A stretch of DNA of 64,000 bases. Origin: Spirosoma arboris (lineage in GTDB: Bacteria > Bacteroidota > Bacteroidia > Cytophagales > Spirosomataceae). Numbering within the stretch: position 1 is the stretch's first letter; each line of letters starts with the position of its first letter. Below, one piece after another: positions 5,232 to 14,012 of this stretch. A model generated the notes under the pieces. It was not told the DNA's origin, ran no database searches, and saw nothing but the letters and a program-made list of their open reading frames with translations. Location of the stretch: contig NZ_WPIN01000001.1 in NCBI RefSeq assembly GCF_009754945.1, positions 1 through 64,000 of the forward strand. The letters are read 5' to 3'. A program made the position numbers and the translations under genes.

Positions 5232-8097
5232 AGGCCCAATCTGGCTTAGTATGAAAATAATCGGAGTGGTTTACGGCCCTGGTAATCGCATAAAGCAAGG
5301 TCTGTCCTTCCTGCCTAACCTCTCCCGTCAATTCGATCTGCATCTTACCCATGCCACCCGTAGGCGATAGTCGTTGCATTTGTGCTGTTGGTTGGGCGCT
5401 GAACGCTCCTAGTCGCTGCATTTCCATTGTCATCAGCCTAGCGCCCTCACCGATCGGTGCAATCAGCTCACCACCCCCTTTCAAGGCTTTTGCACTTTCC
5501 CCAACTCGAATAATGGATTCACCTTTAGCCAGTCCACCCTTTTCGTGAGAGGTAATATTCGTAGCCAATCCCTTGACAACTCCACCTCCCACCACTAAGG
5601 CCCCACCGGCAACAACACCTCCGACTCCATCTACACCGAATGCCTTAAGAAAAGGTTTGACAAAGGGAAATGCTGTTTCGGCGGCTTCGAGCAAGGCACC
5701 ACCAACCAGCATAGCCGTACCGAGTTTAATCATAAAGTCGCCCAACATGCCCAGAATTAAGCTCAGGGCTGTTTTAAGTGGGTTCTGCCCCTGTGCCAAT
5801 CCCTCACCAATCCCTTCCAGTACCTGAGCTGCGGCATTGGCCAGGTTGTCGTGAGCCTCTTTCATATCTTGGCCCAATTCGGCAGCTCCCTTTTTTACGT
5901 CCTGCCCTGCGGCTTTCATAGCGGCTATTCGGGCCTCAGCCTTTGCAGTCCATTTAGCCTCATCACCACCACCGGACCCAGAATTGGTTTTAGAGTCGGC
6001 GGCTGCGGCTGCATTCTCGGCATCAGCAACTAGCTGTTTAAATAGCTTTAGCTGATCCAGAATCTCAGGCGGCAACTTTAAGCCATTGAGGGAAAGAGCA
6101 ATTGTAAGGGCCTTAATTTCTTCGATCTTCTTTTTGTAAAACTCCAGTGTTGGCTCTGCCTGTTGGGTTTTATCCAAAAAGTTCTCTATTCCAGTCTTTG
6201 CGAATAGTCCCGGTGTAGCGTCTGCCAGCATCACAAAGGACCGCAAAATGCCATCTACTTTTGCTTGTGATTTAGGGTCGGTAATCTGCGAAATGGCAGG
6301 AATGCCGGATTTCTGATTCTTTGACGTGATCGCCTGAATATCTTCAATATAGCCCCGTATGTCCTTTAGCTGTTGAATTTTCTTATCTACCCCCTTACCT
6401 CCCGCGTTCTGGATCTGGGCCTCTAATTCAGCCTCGAATCGTTTGGCGATAGCTAAATCGCCCGTTTGGGTTGCTGTGGCAATCCGGGTTCCTGTTGACT
6501 TGCCTGTTGAAGGAGTAGCCGCCATAGGCAAGGGTTTACCCTGGGCAATAAGTATCTGATCCTGTAGCCGTTTTATTTCCGCTAACCCCTCTTTTTTCTC
6601 GACCTGGTGCAGCTTGATCTTTTCCCGAATCTGGGCAATTTGTGCCTGATAGCCGGTTACGGTTGTCTGGGTTAAATCCGCCTGTCGCTCGTTGTTTTCG
6701 GTAAGTAGCCTGTTTAGTTCGGCCTGGGCTGCCTGCTGCTTGGCTAGTCCAGATTCCAGAGCTGAGGCTATATAATCGGTAGGCGTTTGCTGAGCTACCC
6801 CGAAATAGCTATTCTGTAAAGAACTACCTCGTTTCTTATCAGCTATATCTTTGGCTAGTGCTATGCGTTGGGCCGCGCTTAGTTTTTCAAGTGCAACAAT
6901 AGATATACCAGCTTCTTTTGCCAGCAATTCTAATGCCGCCTGTTGTTGATTGATAGCCTGGGTAAATTCCTCATTGGCTTTCTTTATCTTGGCCTCGCCT
7001 AACGCAATCCTGATCTTTTTCTCATACTGCGCGTTTACATCAGCAAGCCTACGGGCGAGTAGATCCGTACTGACTGATTCGGCGCTGAGGCTGCCTAGAA
7101 ATTCCGGGTATTCGGACTTTAATTTCTGAATCAGACTAAGCCGTAACCCCTCGTTATCATTGGCCAGGGCAATCGCTCCTACAAGCCCGTTTAAGGCCGT
7201 TTTCTGGTTCTGTAGATCTTCGGCGGGTGATTGGGCTATCAGGTCCGTAAACACCCCTAGAAGCTGTCCGGCTGCCCCCAATGCTAACTTCATGCCACCG
7301 GCAACACCAGTGCCCCCAATAGCTACCAGTAGCCGATCAAAGCTATCCCCTAAGTTGCTTACCTGCCCCTCCAGCGTTTCACTGATCGCAGCCATTCCGC
7401 CCGCTACCCCACCTAGCTTGCCAAACCCTATAATGGCATCGGTAATTGCACCACTTGAGTTTTTAACCGTCTGGGTTATGCCCTTAAACGATAGTGTTAC
7501 CTGGTCGCCTGACTTGGAGGCCCTTACCCCGAACTCTTTTAGGCGTTCAAATTCGCCCGTCTGGGCATCTAGTACGGCCTCGGTAAGCTGGTCAAATCCC
7601 TTGCCCTGCGAAGCCGCTAAATCCCCTAAATTGATTATCTGCTGCCGGGTAGGTATGAGCCCCCGGTTGACGAACTTAACGAATGAGGCCGTTAGTTCAT
7701 CCATGCTATAGGGCGTAAATCCGGCAATGTCGGAAAGCATACTCATGCTACCTTTTGCCTGTGATCGACTCCCTAAAGCGTTGGTAAGAACTGCTTGGTA
7801 TTTCTCAAACTTGCCCGAAACAGTGCCGATGGCCTCACCAAAGGCTAATATCCGATCAACGGCGAAGGCTTTGGCAAAAACTACCTGTAGTTGGCCAGCA
7901 ACTGAGTTAGACTGACCTAGAAATTGCCCCATTGCATTCCTTGCCCGGCCTGTTCCACCCTCAATACCGGAGGCTATTTGCCCCCCTGAGCGAACGGCAG
8001 CGCGGCCAAGTTCGGTAAGGGCCCTAATGCCAATGGCCGAACCTCGCACCATCCCGTCCGGGTTGGTCTCTAAATCAACTGTTAGTGTGCGGTTCAT
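5215..8097 (-). CDS. Phage tail tape measure protein
   Basis: A 960-residue protein that sets tail length and later helps DNA passage in siphovirus- or myovirus-type tails. The tape measure core is at about residues 75-260: VSGKFEKYQAVLTNALGS, DIAGFTPYSMDELTASFVKFVNRGLIPT, GKGFDQLTEAVLDAQTGEFERLKEFGV and NLGDSFDRLLVAIGG. Long alpha-helical and coiled-coil regions follow (about 280-740). A glycine-rich hydrophobic segment lies near residues 770-850 (LGMLGDFMIKLGTAMLVGG; GGVVAGGALVVGGGVVKG). The C-terminus is a short polar domain. Seven bases separate it from the upstream tail chaperone gene, matching the canonical phage order chaperone then tape measure. At 960 residues it predicts a tail of about 140 nm by the usual 0.15 nm per residue rule. 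Confidence 0.92.
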   Translation of the reverse strand: MNRTLTVDLETNPDGMVRGSAIGIRALTELGRAAVRSGGQIASGIEGGTGRARNAMGQFLGQSNSVAGQLQVVFAKAFAVDRILAFGEAIGTVSGKFEKYQAVLTNALGSRSQAKGSMSMLSDIAGFTPYSMDELTASFVKFVNRGLIPTRQQIINLGDLAASQGKGFDQLTEAVLDAQTGEFERLKEFGVRASKSGDQVTLSFKGITQTVKNSSGAITDAIIGFGKLGGVAGGMAAISETLEGQVSNLGDSFDRLLVAIGGTGVAGGMKLALGAAGQLLGVFTDLIAQSPAEDLQNQKTALNGLVGAIALANDNEGLRLSLIQKLKSEYPEFLGSLSAESVSTDLLARRLADVNAQYEKKIRIALGEAKIKKANEEFTQAINQQQAALELLAKEAGISIVALEKLSAAQRIALAKDIADKKRGSSLQNSYFGVAQQTPTDYIASALESGLAKQQAAQAELNRLLTENNERQADLTQTTVTGYQAQIAQIREKIKLHQVEKKEGLAEIKRLQDQILIAQGKPLPMAATPSTGKSTGTRIATATQTGDLAIAKRFEAELEAQIQNAGGKGVDKKIQQLKDIRGYIEDIQAITSKNQKSGIPAISQITDPKSQAKVDGILRSFVMLADATPGLFAKTGIENFLDKTQQAEPTLEFYKKKIEEIKALTIALSLNGLKLPPEILDQLKLFKQLVADAENAAAAADSKTNSGSGGGDEAKWTAKAEARIAAMKAAGQDVKKGAAELGQDMKEAHDNLANAAAQVLEGIGEGLAQGQNPLKTALSLILGMLGDFMIKLGTAMLVGGALLEAAETAFPFVKPFLKAFGVDGVGGVVAGGALVVGGGVVKGLATNITSHEKGGLAKGESIIRVGESAKALKGGGELIAPIGEGARLMTMEMQRLGAFSAQPTAQMQRLSPTGGMGKMQIELTGEVRQEGQTLLYAITRAVNHSDYFHTKPDWAFNGRR

Positions 8098-8103
8098 TAT
8101 GCG

Positions 8104-8433
8104 TTAGTTGTTAAGTTTTTTAAGCGGGACACCAAATGCACTGCTCATCATTTCCAGCATGACTTTAGGGGGAATAGGGGCGAACTTTGGGCGGGCGGCT
8201 TTAATTTCCTCATCGCCTGGAAGTGGCATAAAGTCCATTTCATCGACGGGCTTGGCAAAATGAGCATTCCGTAAGAGTCCAGCGATCCGGCGCGTTTGGC
8301 GGGCGGTAAATACCTCCCTATCGGCTTCCCCTTGCAAAAGGGCTATGGTTTCGGCTAAGGTTAGATCAAAGAAAACATCGGGTGTTATTTTTAATCTAGC
8401 CAGTGCCAAAAACCGTAGTCCCTTTAAGGTCAT
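8104..8433 (-). CDS. Tail assembly chaperone, downstream frame (GT-type extension)
   Basis: A 109-residue frame (MTLKGLRFLALARLKI ...) that overlaps the stop codon of the preceding frame by four bases (ATGA). It aligns with the C-terminal half of the adjacent 236-residue fused protein: FDLTLAETIALLQGEADRE matches ADLTISETTALLRGVRDRE, and AGLLRNAHFAKPV and FMPLPGD are nearly identical. It is therefore probably made mostly as the -1 frameshift extension of the upstream frame, like gpGT of lambda, in which the extension binds the tape measure protein. Independent initiation at the ATG is also possible. Confidence 0.8.
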   Translation of the reverse strand: MTLKGLRFLALARLKITPDVFFDLTLAETIALLQGEADREVFTARQTRRIAGLLRNAHFAKPVDEMDFMPLPGDEEIKAARPKFAPIPPKVMLEMMSSAFGVPLKKLNN

Positions 8434-8840
8434 TGGCTCACTGCTTCCGGCTGTGGAGTCTCGTTTTTTTTTGTATCAGCTTCGGGTATGTCCACATTAG
8501 CGAGTATCGCTTGTGTGCCTACATCCTCGATCCACTCCGCAGCGGTCCACTCATTGAAATTGATAGGCTTGTTCTGAACGCGGGCTGCATACAGAGCCGC
8601 CGAATACACGAATAAGCGTAGGCCCTTCAGGTACTCCGTGGTGACATTTGGTACCAGGGCCGGGTTACCCGCTTCATCCATGCCCTGCACATACTCCAGA
8701 TCTAAACTGGCATCAATGTCAGATAGGGTTTTTAAGCCTGTGAGTTGGCCGTAAATCTCGGTAGAGCCATTACAAAACTTAAGCTCTACGACTTCCCCGC
8801 TGGATAGGGTAATCTCTCTGTAACCCGATAATTTGTTCAT
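8430..8840 (-). CDS. Tail assembly chaperone, upstream frame (G-type)
   Basis: A 136-residue protein (MNKLSGYREITLSSGEVVELKFCNGSTEIY in two blocks) matching the N-terminal half of the neighbouring fused chaperone: LSGYREL, VxLKFCNGS, YLKGLRLFVYSAALYAA, FNEWTAAEWIE. It sits between an HTH protein and the tape measure gene, where tail assembly chaperones lie. Near its end a run of nine A on the coding strand forms A-AAA-AAC in the zero frame, a standard -1 slippery heptamer. Ribosomes that slip read into the downstream frame and give a 245-residue fusion. Confidence 0.85.
   Translation of the reverse strand: MNKLSGYREITLSSGEVVELKFCNGSTEIYGQLTGLKTLSDIDASLDLEYVQGMDEAGNPALVPNVTTEYLKGLRLFVYSAALYAARVQNKPINFNEWTAAEWIEDVGTQAILANVDIPEADTKKNETPQPEAVSQ
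8463..8469 (-). promoter_or_regulatory. -1 programmed frameshift site A AAA AAC
   Basis: On the coding (minus) strand the zero-frame codons ACA AAA AAA AAC contain the heptamer A-AAA-AAC at 8469-8463. After a -1 slip the next codons are CGA GAC TCC and so on, open through the downstream chaperone frame with no intervening stop. A short possible hairpin (CACAGC / GCAGTG, one mismatch, 5-base loop) starts about 7 bases downstream, a common stimulator position. The fused paralogue next door shows that the joined form is the ancestral arrangement or a functional equivalent. Confidence 0.75.
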
Positions 8841-8877
8841 ACTGTGTAGTTGTGAATGGGGGAATGGTAAGATTGAA

Positions 8878-9588
8878 TTAGTTGGCAGATGGCTCTACCG
8901 TTATTACGCTACCCATCTGCTGAGCCAGTAGATAAAAAGCCTCTTTGGGGTCATTCCATACCGAACCGATTACGGGTTTGTCACCGGGTAGGGGCATGAA
9001 CTCCTGAGCGGAAACGGGCTTGGCAAAATGAGCGTTGCGGAGTAGGCTAGCTACAATACGCGTCTGTTGAAGGCTTAATAATTCCCGGTCTCTTACTCCA
9101 CGTAGCAAAGCAGTTGTCTCGGATATAGTCAGATCAGCATAGGCAGAAGGCATTATACCAAGCTTGGAAAGGGCGTTGGTTTTATAGCTCCTTATTGTCT
9201 GGGCTTTGGGCTGCTCTTCGCTATCGGTCGCATCAATCAGGGTGTCAGGCTCCGGGTACTCAATCACGCTAAAGATTGCCTCGACCCCCAACTCTTCTAT
9301 CCACTCCGCAGCGGTCCACTCATTAAACCAGATCGGCTCCCGCTCGACAATGCACACGTACTTTGCCGCAGCAAACACGTATAGGCGTAATGCCTTTAGG
9401 TAATCGACGGTTATTTGCTTTTCTCCGTCGATTACAGGGCACACTAAGAGGTTATCCAGCTCGGTTAGTATGGACGTGCCCACTAGTCCTGAAAAGAGCT
9501 CCAGAGAGCCATTACAGAACTTGAGCGGGACTACCTTGCCCGATCTAAGGGCAAGTTCCCTATAGCCAGATAGCCGGTTAATTGTCAC
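8878..9588 (-). CDS. Fused tail assembly chaperone paralogue
   Basis: A 236-residue protein that contains, in one continuous frame, the equivalents of both frames of the downstream chaperone locus. The N-terminal half (INRLSGYRELALRSGKVVPL, KFCNGSLELF, FNEWTAAEWIEELG) matches the 136-residue protein, and the C-terminal half (ADLTISETTALLRG, ASLLRNAHFAKPVS, EFMPLPGDK) matches the 109-residue extension. It is a tandem duplicate: the two loci are separated by 37 bp. It overlaps the upstream HTH gene by 11 bp. Probable role: chaperoning the tape measure protein during tail assembly, by analogy with lambda gpG/GT. Confidence 0.8.
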   Translation of the reverse strand: MTINRLSGYRELALRSGKVVPLKFCNGSLELFSGLVGTSILTELDNLLVCPVIDGEKQITVDYLKALRLYVFAAAKYVCIVEREPIWFNEWTAAEWIEELGVEAIFSVIEYPEPDTLIDATDSEEQPKAQTIRSYKTNALSKLGIMPSAYADLTISETTALLRGVRDRELLSLQQTRIVASLLRNAHFAKPVSAQEFMPLPGDKPVIGSVWNDPKEAFYLLAQQMGSVITVEPSAN

Positions 9589-10087
9589 TTGGCGTAAGCA
9601 GGTCGCTTAGAGTTAGGGTATTGCCCGCCTTATCGGGAATGGGTACGACAATCTTAGGATCAAGTCGCTCCGTTCCTGCGATACTTATTCTACCTACCGC
9701 CCTGGGTTGGTTCGCAAAGGCTTTTAATACCTCCTCAGCGAAACGTAATTGACCGCCGTTTTTGACTGCCTGTAATTTGCCCTTTGAGACGAGGTTGTAG
9801 ATCGTGGATTTCGCCTTGCCGGTAATACCTACTGCAAAGTCTATATCTCCAAACCGATCCGCAGTACTAATGCCATCCACCCATTTATTAATACACACCT
9901 GAATGGGTCCTTGCGCATTAGTTAGCGCTAACCCATATTGTTCATTAAGCCGTTTAATGTCGGCGCTAATGACCTCAGCGAAGCGTAGCAGGCTCTCAGA
10001 CTGTTGCCGAAAGGCGTTGCCCATATTGGCGAGATGATCCGCCAATTGCTGCATTTGTTCAGGCGTAAATCGGGCTGACTGTTCCAT
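9578..10087 (-). CDS. Helix-turn-helix protein heading the tail module
   Basis: A 169-residue protein. The N-terminal third is helical (FTPEQMQQLADHLANMGNAF). The middle (about residues 78-120) is an excisionase/MerR-type HTH: FGDIDFAVGITGKAKSTIYN, LVSKGKLQAVKNGGQLRFAEE. The end is a proline-rich tail. Such domains occur in Bacteroidota mobile elements as small DNA-binding regulators. It is the first gene of the tail operon and overlaps the next gene by 11 bp, implying coupled translation. Whether it controls the module or is structural is unknown. Confidence 0.65.
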   Translation of the reverse strand: MEQSARFTPEQMQQLADHLANMGNAFRQQSESLLRFAEVISADIKRLNEQYGLALTNAQGPIQVCINKWVDGISTADRFGDIDFAVGITGKAKSTIYNLVSKGKLQAVKNGGQLRFAEEVLKAFANQPRAVGRISIAGTERLDPKIVVPIPDKAGNTLTLSDLLTPSDN

Positions 10088-10210
10088 AAGTAAAAATAGT
10101 ATAACTATCTAATTGATAGCGGATTGGCTCACTTGTTATGATGATTAAAGATAGTAAAAACCAGTAAGAAATACTAACTTTTAGGGAAGTATTTAGGGCT
10201 AAAAAATCAG

Positions 10211-10423
10211 CTATTTACTAGCATAGAAAATCCTGCTGCGGAGGTTAAAAGGTAGTTTTGCCTGGATCTTTTCCCAGGCCTCCGTCTTTAGTCGGCGGTG
10301 TAGTTCCATGTCTTTGGGAACGTAAGTAATACTCTTACTATAATTGCCAGTTCGCCGTTTTACCTCCCAATAGTTGAGATCTGAGGTAGAGGGAATCTGG
10401 GCATATTCTGTTATTGTGTCCAT
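10211..10423 (-). CDS. Small hypothetical protein
   Basis: A 70-residue basic protein (MDTITEYAQIPSTSDLNYWE, then VKRRTGNYSKSITYVPKDME and LHRRLKTEAWEKIQAKL). It lies 123 bp upstream of the HTH gene on the same strand and could be the first gene of that phage-like region. No family is recognised. Confidence 0.5.
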   Translation of the reverse strand: MDTITEYAQIPSTSDLNYWEVKRRTGNYSKSITYVPKDMELHRRLKTEAWEKIQAKLPFNLRSRIFYASK

Positions 10424-10919
10424 GCCTAAAGTTACTGCCTTTCGGACAATTGTCTTAATGATATGGACAAAATTCTATTAGGTTAATGAACCTGAAAAAT
10501 TACCGGTAATTGATAGATAGGCGGCAATCCAATCCACATACATTCGGCCTAGCGGTACCATTGAAGATTTAGCAGAATAGGTTTACCCCCCTTCGAATAG
10601 GCAGCATTTTGGTTGGTGGTAATGGTAAACCCCCTATATGCACTTTACCACCTTACCACCAATAATCTGGGCTCATTCTGAGTTAACTAACCAAACGAAT
10701 TTACTGCCAGCTCAAGGTGCCATTTGTTAAGTCCCTATAGGCACTTTGGCAGTTAGCAGGATTGACTAAGAACCTTTTTAGGACATGTTGTTACATAATC
10801 ACAGAATTGTTTAACAGCAAAAAGGACGATCAGAAATAAAGATTGTTTTCAGCTTTTCACTTTTGCCACTTTTACCACCTTCCTGTTAATAACTTTGGCC
10901 AAATTGGAGTTACATAGGC
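10424..10919. other. Repeat-rich spacer upstream of nuclease
   Basis: No convincing gene was found. At 10613-10665 a long imperfect inverted repeat (arms near TTGGTGGTAATGGTAAA and its complement TTTACCACCTTACCACCAA) surrounds CCCCCTATATGCAC. A similar CCCTATA(T/G)GCACTTT motif recurs at about 10730-10747, and a TTTTACCACCTTCCTG motif lies at about 10868. The pattern could be an operator array or an origin-like element. I cannot tell which. Confidence 0.4.
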
Positions 10920-11705
10920 ATGAACTTGCCCATGAATCCCCTCCTGAGGTCCCTAATTAGTTTATTCCTGTTGCTTTCGCTCAACCAGTGTAAGCAGCCT
11001 TCCATACCCGTTCCGGTCGACACGACGCCAACTCGTGACGATAATATGGCGATGGGCAATCCCGACGGAGCCAGAGCCATAGAGTTCAGCCCAAACGCTT
11101 ATCTAATCACCAGGTCAACCTATTCACTTTCTTACAATCAATTGACAGGCATTGCCAACTGGTATAGCTGGCATTTAAGCGCGGCCTGGAAGGGTTCGGC
11201 TATTCGCTATGTTGGCAACTTCATTCCTGATCAGTCATTGCCCCCTAGCTGGTACCAGGTAAAGCATGAGGACTATACCAATTCAGGTTTCGACCGTGGC
11301 CACCTCTGCCCGTCTGATGATCGGGATAGCACGGCTGAGGAAAATAAAACTACTTTCATTCTGACCAACATTGTACCACAGGCACCTCAGCTCAACAGGC
11401 AATCATGGTTGCGACTGGAAGATTACTGCCGGAATCTAGTGGCTCAGGGGAACGAACTATACATCATTGCGGGGACAGCGGGTAGAGGTGATGAAGGAGA
11501 CAATGGCAAGGCTACAACTATTGCTAGTGGCAAGCTAACCGTTCCTGCCGTGCTCTGGAAAGTGATTGTCGTGCTGCCGGTAGGATCGGACGATGTAAAT
11601 AGGATAAACGCTCAGACGCGGGTTATGGCCATCTGGCCGGGTCGCCGTTGCGATGCCGAATCCGAATGCAACCGGATGAAGGAGCTTGGTTGGACTATCG
11701 GTTGA
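10920..11705 (+). CDS. DNA/RNA non-specific endonuclease, C-terminal frameshift
   Basis: A 261-residue secreted nuclease of the NUC1/EndoG superfamily. A signal-like N-terminus ([14 protein letters not shown]) ends in a cysteine, possibly a lipoprotein site with an unusual Q at -1. The catalytic DRGH motif is at [12 protein letters not shown], with the metal-binding asparagine expected in [12 protein letters not shown], and the W-x-x-L-E segment follows. The usual family end (Y-x-V-S-V-D-x-I-E) is found in the +1 frame just past the stop as YRLSVNKI, so a 1-base frameshift has removed roughly the last 20-40 residues. The catalytic core is intact and activity may remain. Confidence 0.85.
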   Translation: MNLPMNPLLRSLISLFLLLSLNQCKQPSIPVPVDTTPTRDDNMAMGNPDGARAIEFSPNAYLITRSTYSLSYNQLTGIANWYSWHLSAAWKGSAIRYVGNFIPDQSLPPSWYQVKHEDYTNSGFDRGHLCPSDDRDSTAEENKTTFILTNIVPQAPQLNRQSWLRLEDYCRNLVAQGNELYIIAGTAGRGDEGDNGKATTIASGKLTVPAVLWKVIVVLPVGSDDVNRINAQTRVMAIWPGRRCDAESECNRMKELGWTIG

Positions 11706-11810
11706 GTGTGAATAAGATAGTCGGTCGTTGCCGTGGAGAAGCTAATGGGGTAGGATTTGCTGTCAAGCATGCCCAGAGAAGTTACTGTAGTTTTAACCTT
11801 GCTTCTTTAT

Positions 11811-12125
11811 TTAACTATCTGCATGAAAAGCTGGTTCGAACCGCTTAAGTACCACGTGTATCCTGCGCCGGGAAATGGCTAATTGCTGACTATCCTGCAT
11901 GGTCAGGCTGGCCACTGACCGACTAGTTTTTAGCCAACCCACTACATAGGCGGGATTGATCAACGACTGTTTACTAATCCGAATGAAGCCAGGGTAGTAG
12001 TCCTGATACCACTTGAGCGTATGGCTTAGTAGTACTCTTTTGTGAGTAGTCAGGTACACGATGCTGTAATTACCATCACCCACGATGTAGAGGATTTGCT
12101 CGGCGGTCAGTTTGTTTTTCCGCAT
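11811..12125 (-). CDS. Stand-alone LytTR DNA-binding protein
   Basis: A 104-residue protein made only of a LytTR domain: ILYIVGDGNYSIVYLTTHK, LLSHTLKWYQDY, FIRISKQSLINPAYV and LAISRRRIHVVLKRF. LytTR proteins bind direct repeats upstream of target promoters. There is no receiver domain and no neighbouring sensor. A close paralogue lies at 34645-35046 (VLYLVGDVNYFTVHL, TSRTLKWYSER) and a more distant one at 16825-17214. The C-terminal end lies 106 bp past the nuclease gene on the opposite strand. Confidence 0.85.
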   Translation of the reverse strand: MRKNKLTAEQILYIVGDGNYSIVYLTTHKRVLLSHTLKWYQDYYPGFIRISKQSLINPAYVVGWLKTSRSVASLTMQDSQQLAISRRRIHVVLKRFEPAFHADS

Positions 12126-12245
12126 GTTGACAACAACGTTTGATCTACAGGAGTAGGCTTTTAGCTACTTAGGAAACTGGCCGTAAACCGTGGATAAATC
12201 GCTAGATAGGGGATTGAGTGAATAGACTTATAGAGCTTAATCAGA

Positions 12246-12467
12246 TCAATCTTCCCTAAGTAGGGCAAACATACTCTGAAGTTGATCGCAGAGCTGCGAA
12301 TCCTGGGAAGCAAAATAGAATCCATTGGCTTCCGCATTTAATAGGATGTCAACCTTCGACCAGTCAATAGCAGGTGCCTGTTGAACGAGTCGTTCTTTGA
12401 CTTTTTGGGCAAGCTGATCGTGGATAAACTGATTAAACTGACGAAGACGTTCTTGCGGGTCTATCAT
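12246..12467 (-). CDS. Small hypothetical protein
   Basis: A 73-residue protein from the ATG at 12467 (MIDPQERLRQFNQFIHDQL). A longer frame to 12518 exists, but its extra N-terminus is not protein-like. Helical, no membrane segment, with an alpha/beta end (WSKVDILLNAEANGFYFASQDSQ in two parts). Function unknown. Confidence 0.5.
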   Translation of the reverse strand: MIDPQERLRQFNQFIHDQLAQKVKERLVQQAPAIDWSKVDILLNAEANGFYFASQDSQLCDQLQSMFALLRED

Positions 12468-12741
12468 AAGAGGGTAGTGGGGAAAAATACAGTTAAAACA
12501 AGCAGCAGTCAATAGCAAGCTACTTTATTTGGCCAAATTCCCCAACTGAATTGATTATTGGGCGATTAACCGCCTGAGCAAATGGTATTTTTTGCTATTG
12601 AATTTAGTCCCCCTTCAATGGAATCAAGCAGACAACAGGAGAGACCAAATAAATCAACAGATTTTAATTGTTTTGTTTATCTTTTAAGTAAGTGTAAATT
12701 CGGCCTGTTTTGTGACTTCTTCATCGACTCATCTAATCATT

Positions 12742-12918
12742 ATGGCAATGGACCGTTTCCCTAAACCGGATAAGTCACCTCCTAAAGAGGATTCCTCTGA
12801 TCACTTCCAGGCCTTACTGAGCATCTATCTTCAACAAGTTGGCCACTATTACCGAAAGGAGACATTAGTCCAAAAAGCAATACACAAACTCGAAAAGGAT
12901 CTCCGCAGACTTAATTAA
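12742..12918 (+). CDS. Small hypothetical protein
   Basis: A 58-residue protein from the ATG at 12742 (MAMDRFPKPDKSPPKEDSS), with a charged, mostly helical remainder (HFQALLSIYLQQVGHYYRKE). The stop overlaps the end of the convergent gene by four bases. No family is recognised. Confidence 0.45.
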   Translation: MAMDRFPKPDKSPPKEDSSDHFQALLSIYLQQVGHYYRKETLVQKAIHKLEKDLRRLN

Positions 12919-13295
12919 GAAGCTGGTAACGATACCAGATACAGCTTGGTTTGCGCCTGTTGATTCAACTGGGTTAACCGAAGGGTATGAGCAATTAGCT
13001 TTTGACAATGCTGCTTGCTCGGAGATGGCTCAACTTGAGCTAGTTGATCCATATCCTGAATTAATATTTCTAGCTCTGCCTCCATTCTAATAACCAGCGA
13101 TACGAGTTGGTGAACGGGACATTGACCCATAAAATGAGTAGAATCTTGGGGCTTATCTTGTTTTATAACCGCTTTATTAACCCAGCTTTCTAGTTGCTCA
13201 TAATAGTCGTATAGGTCGGATATTGCCACCAGCCAATCCGTCACAATATGGTCGTTATTGAAATTATCCTCCTGCGCGGATTGATGAGTATCCAT
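12915..13295 (-). CDS. Hypothetical helical protein
   Basis: A 126-residue protein without signal peptide. It is almost entirely helical (DWLVAISDLYDYYEQLESW, LVSLVIRMEAELEILIQDMD, LIAHTLRLTQLNQQAQTKL). It converges on the preceding small gene with a 4-base overlap. Possibly a four-helix or coiled-coil protein. Function unknown. Confidence 0.55.
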   Translation of the reverse strand: MDTHQSAQEDNFNNDHIVTDWLVAISDLYDYYEQLESWVNKAVIKQDKPQDSTHFMGQCPVHQLVSLVIRMEAELEILIQDMDQLAQVEPSPSKQHCQKLIAHTLRLTQLNQQAQTKLYLVSLPAS

Positions 13296-13829
13296 ACCAG
13301 CTTTGGTTCATTGTATACAATTAAGGCTAAAAAAGCAACTCACCAGTTAGTTAACACTTAAAGCAGGCTTAGTGCCTGAGCTTTATTTAGCCAAAAGAAT
13401 TCAATTATAAACCAAACTGGCTCCGTCGCTACAAGCCTCCCATCTGTCAATACGAAGTTAGACAGCTTGCACTTGAGACTAGATAAGCTTGTCCATCCTA
13501 AACCAGTCAAACCCTACCAGATTGCCTCGATTCACGATCCAGTGGGACCAAACAAAGGCTAGAAAGATAGAATCTGTTTGTCAATTACTTAGAGCCAGTT
13601 CAACTTAACTTTTCAAGCTGAATGCTTAAAGAGTTAACGGAGTCAAGATGGGTTTCTAACTGCCTGTCTAGCGGCTTTGTTTAAGAGCTAACGGATAGTG
13701 GGATCAGGGCAATTGAGAATAAGCTTATTTTATTCAAGAGGTAGTCAATCTCGGTGACTTTAATTGTAGTCCCAAACAAGGTCAAACAGCCGATACTTAC
13801 TTAGGTGGTAGAGGCTGCCTCTTTGCTTT

Positions 13830-13862
13830 AAAAAACGCCAGTCCCGGCGAGACTAGCGTTTT
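13830..13862. repeat. Hairpin of the AAACGCCAGCC family
   Basis: AAACGCCAGTCCC with its imperfect complement GACTAGCGTTTT. See the related hairpins in other spacers. Confidence 0.55.
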
Positions 13863-14012
13863 GATCTTATCCAACCTAATGCATAGCTGTACATGGCTAT
13901 TTATAGTACGAGAAATCAATAGTAATGGGCTATTGGCCGGGCAAATACCTCCGGCAAAAAGGCGAATAAATTGCCTCTGCTGACCCAAATGTCTTTTAAG
14001 ATTGTTTAGTAG

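Noticed and set aside
7160..7711. 183-codon rightward frame inside the tape measure gene
   Set aside because: Antisense to a clear long gene. Its proline- and serine-rich composition is the shadow of the tape measure codons.
5215..10087. Complete prophage
   Set aside because: Only tail chaperones, tape measure and an HTH protein are visible. There is no capsid, portal, terminase, lysis or integrase gene next to them.
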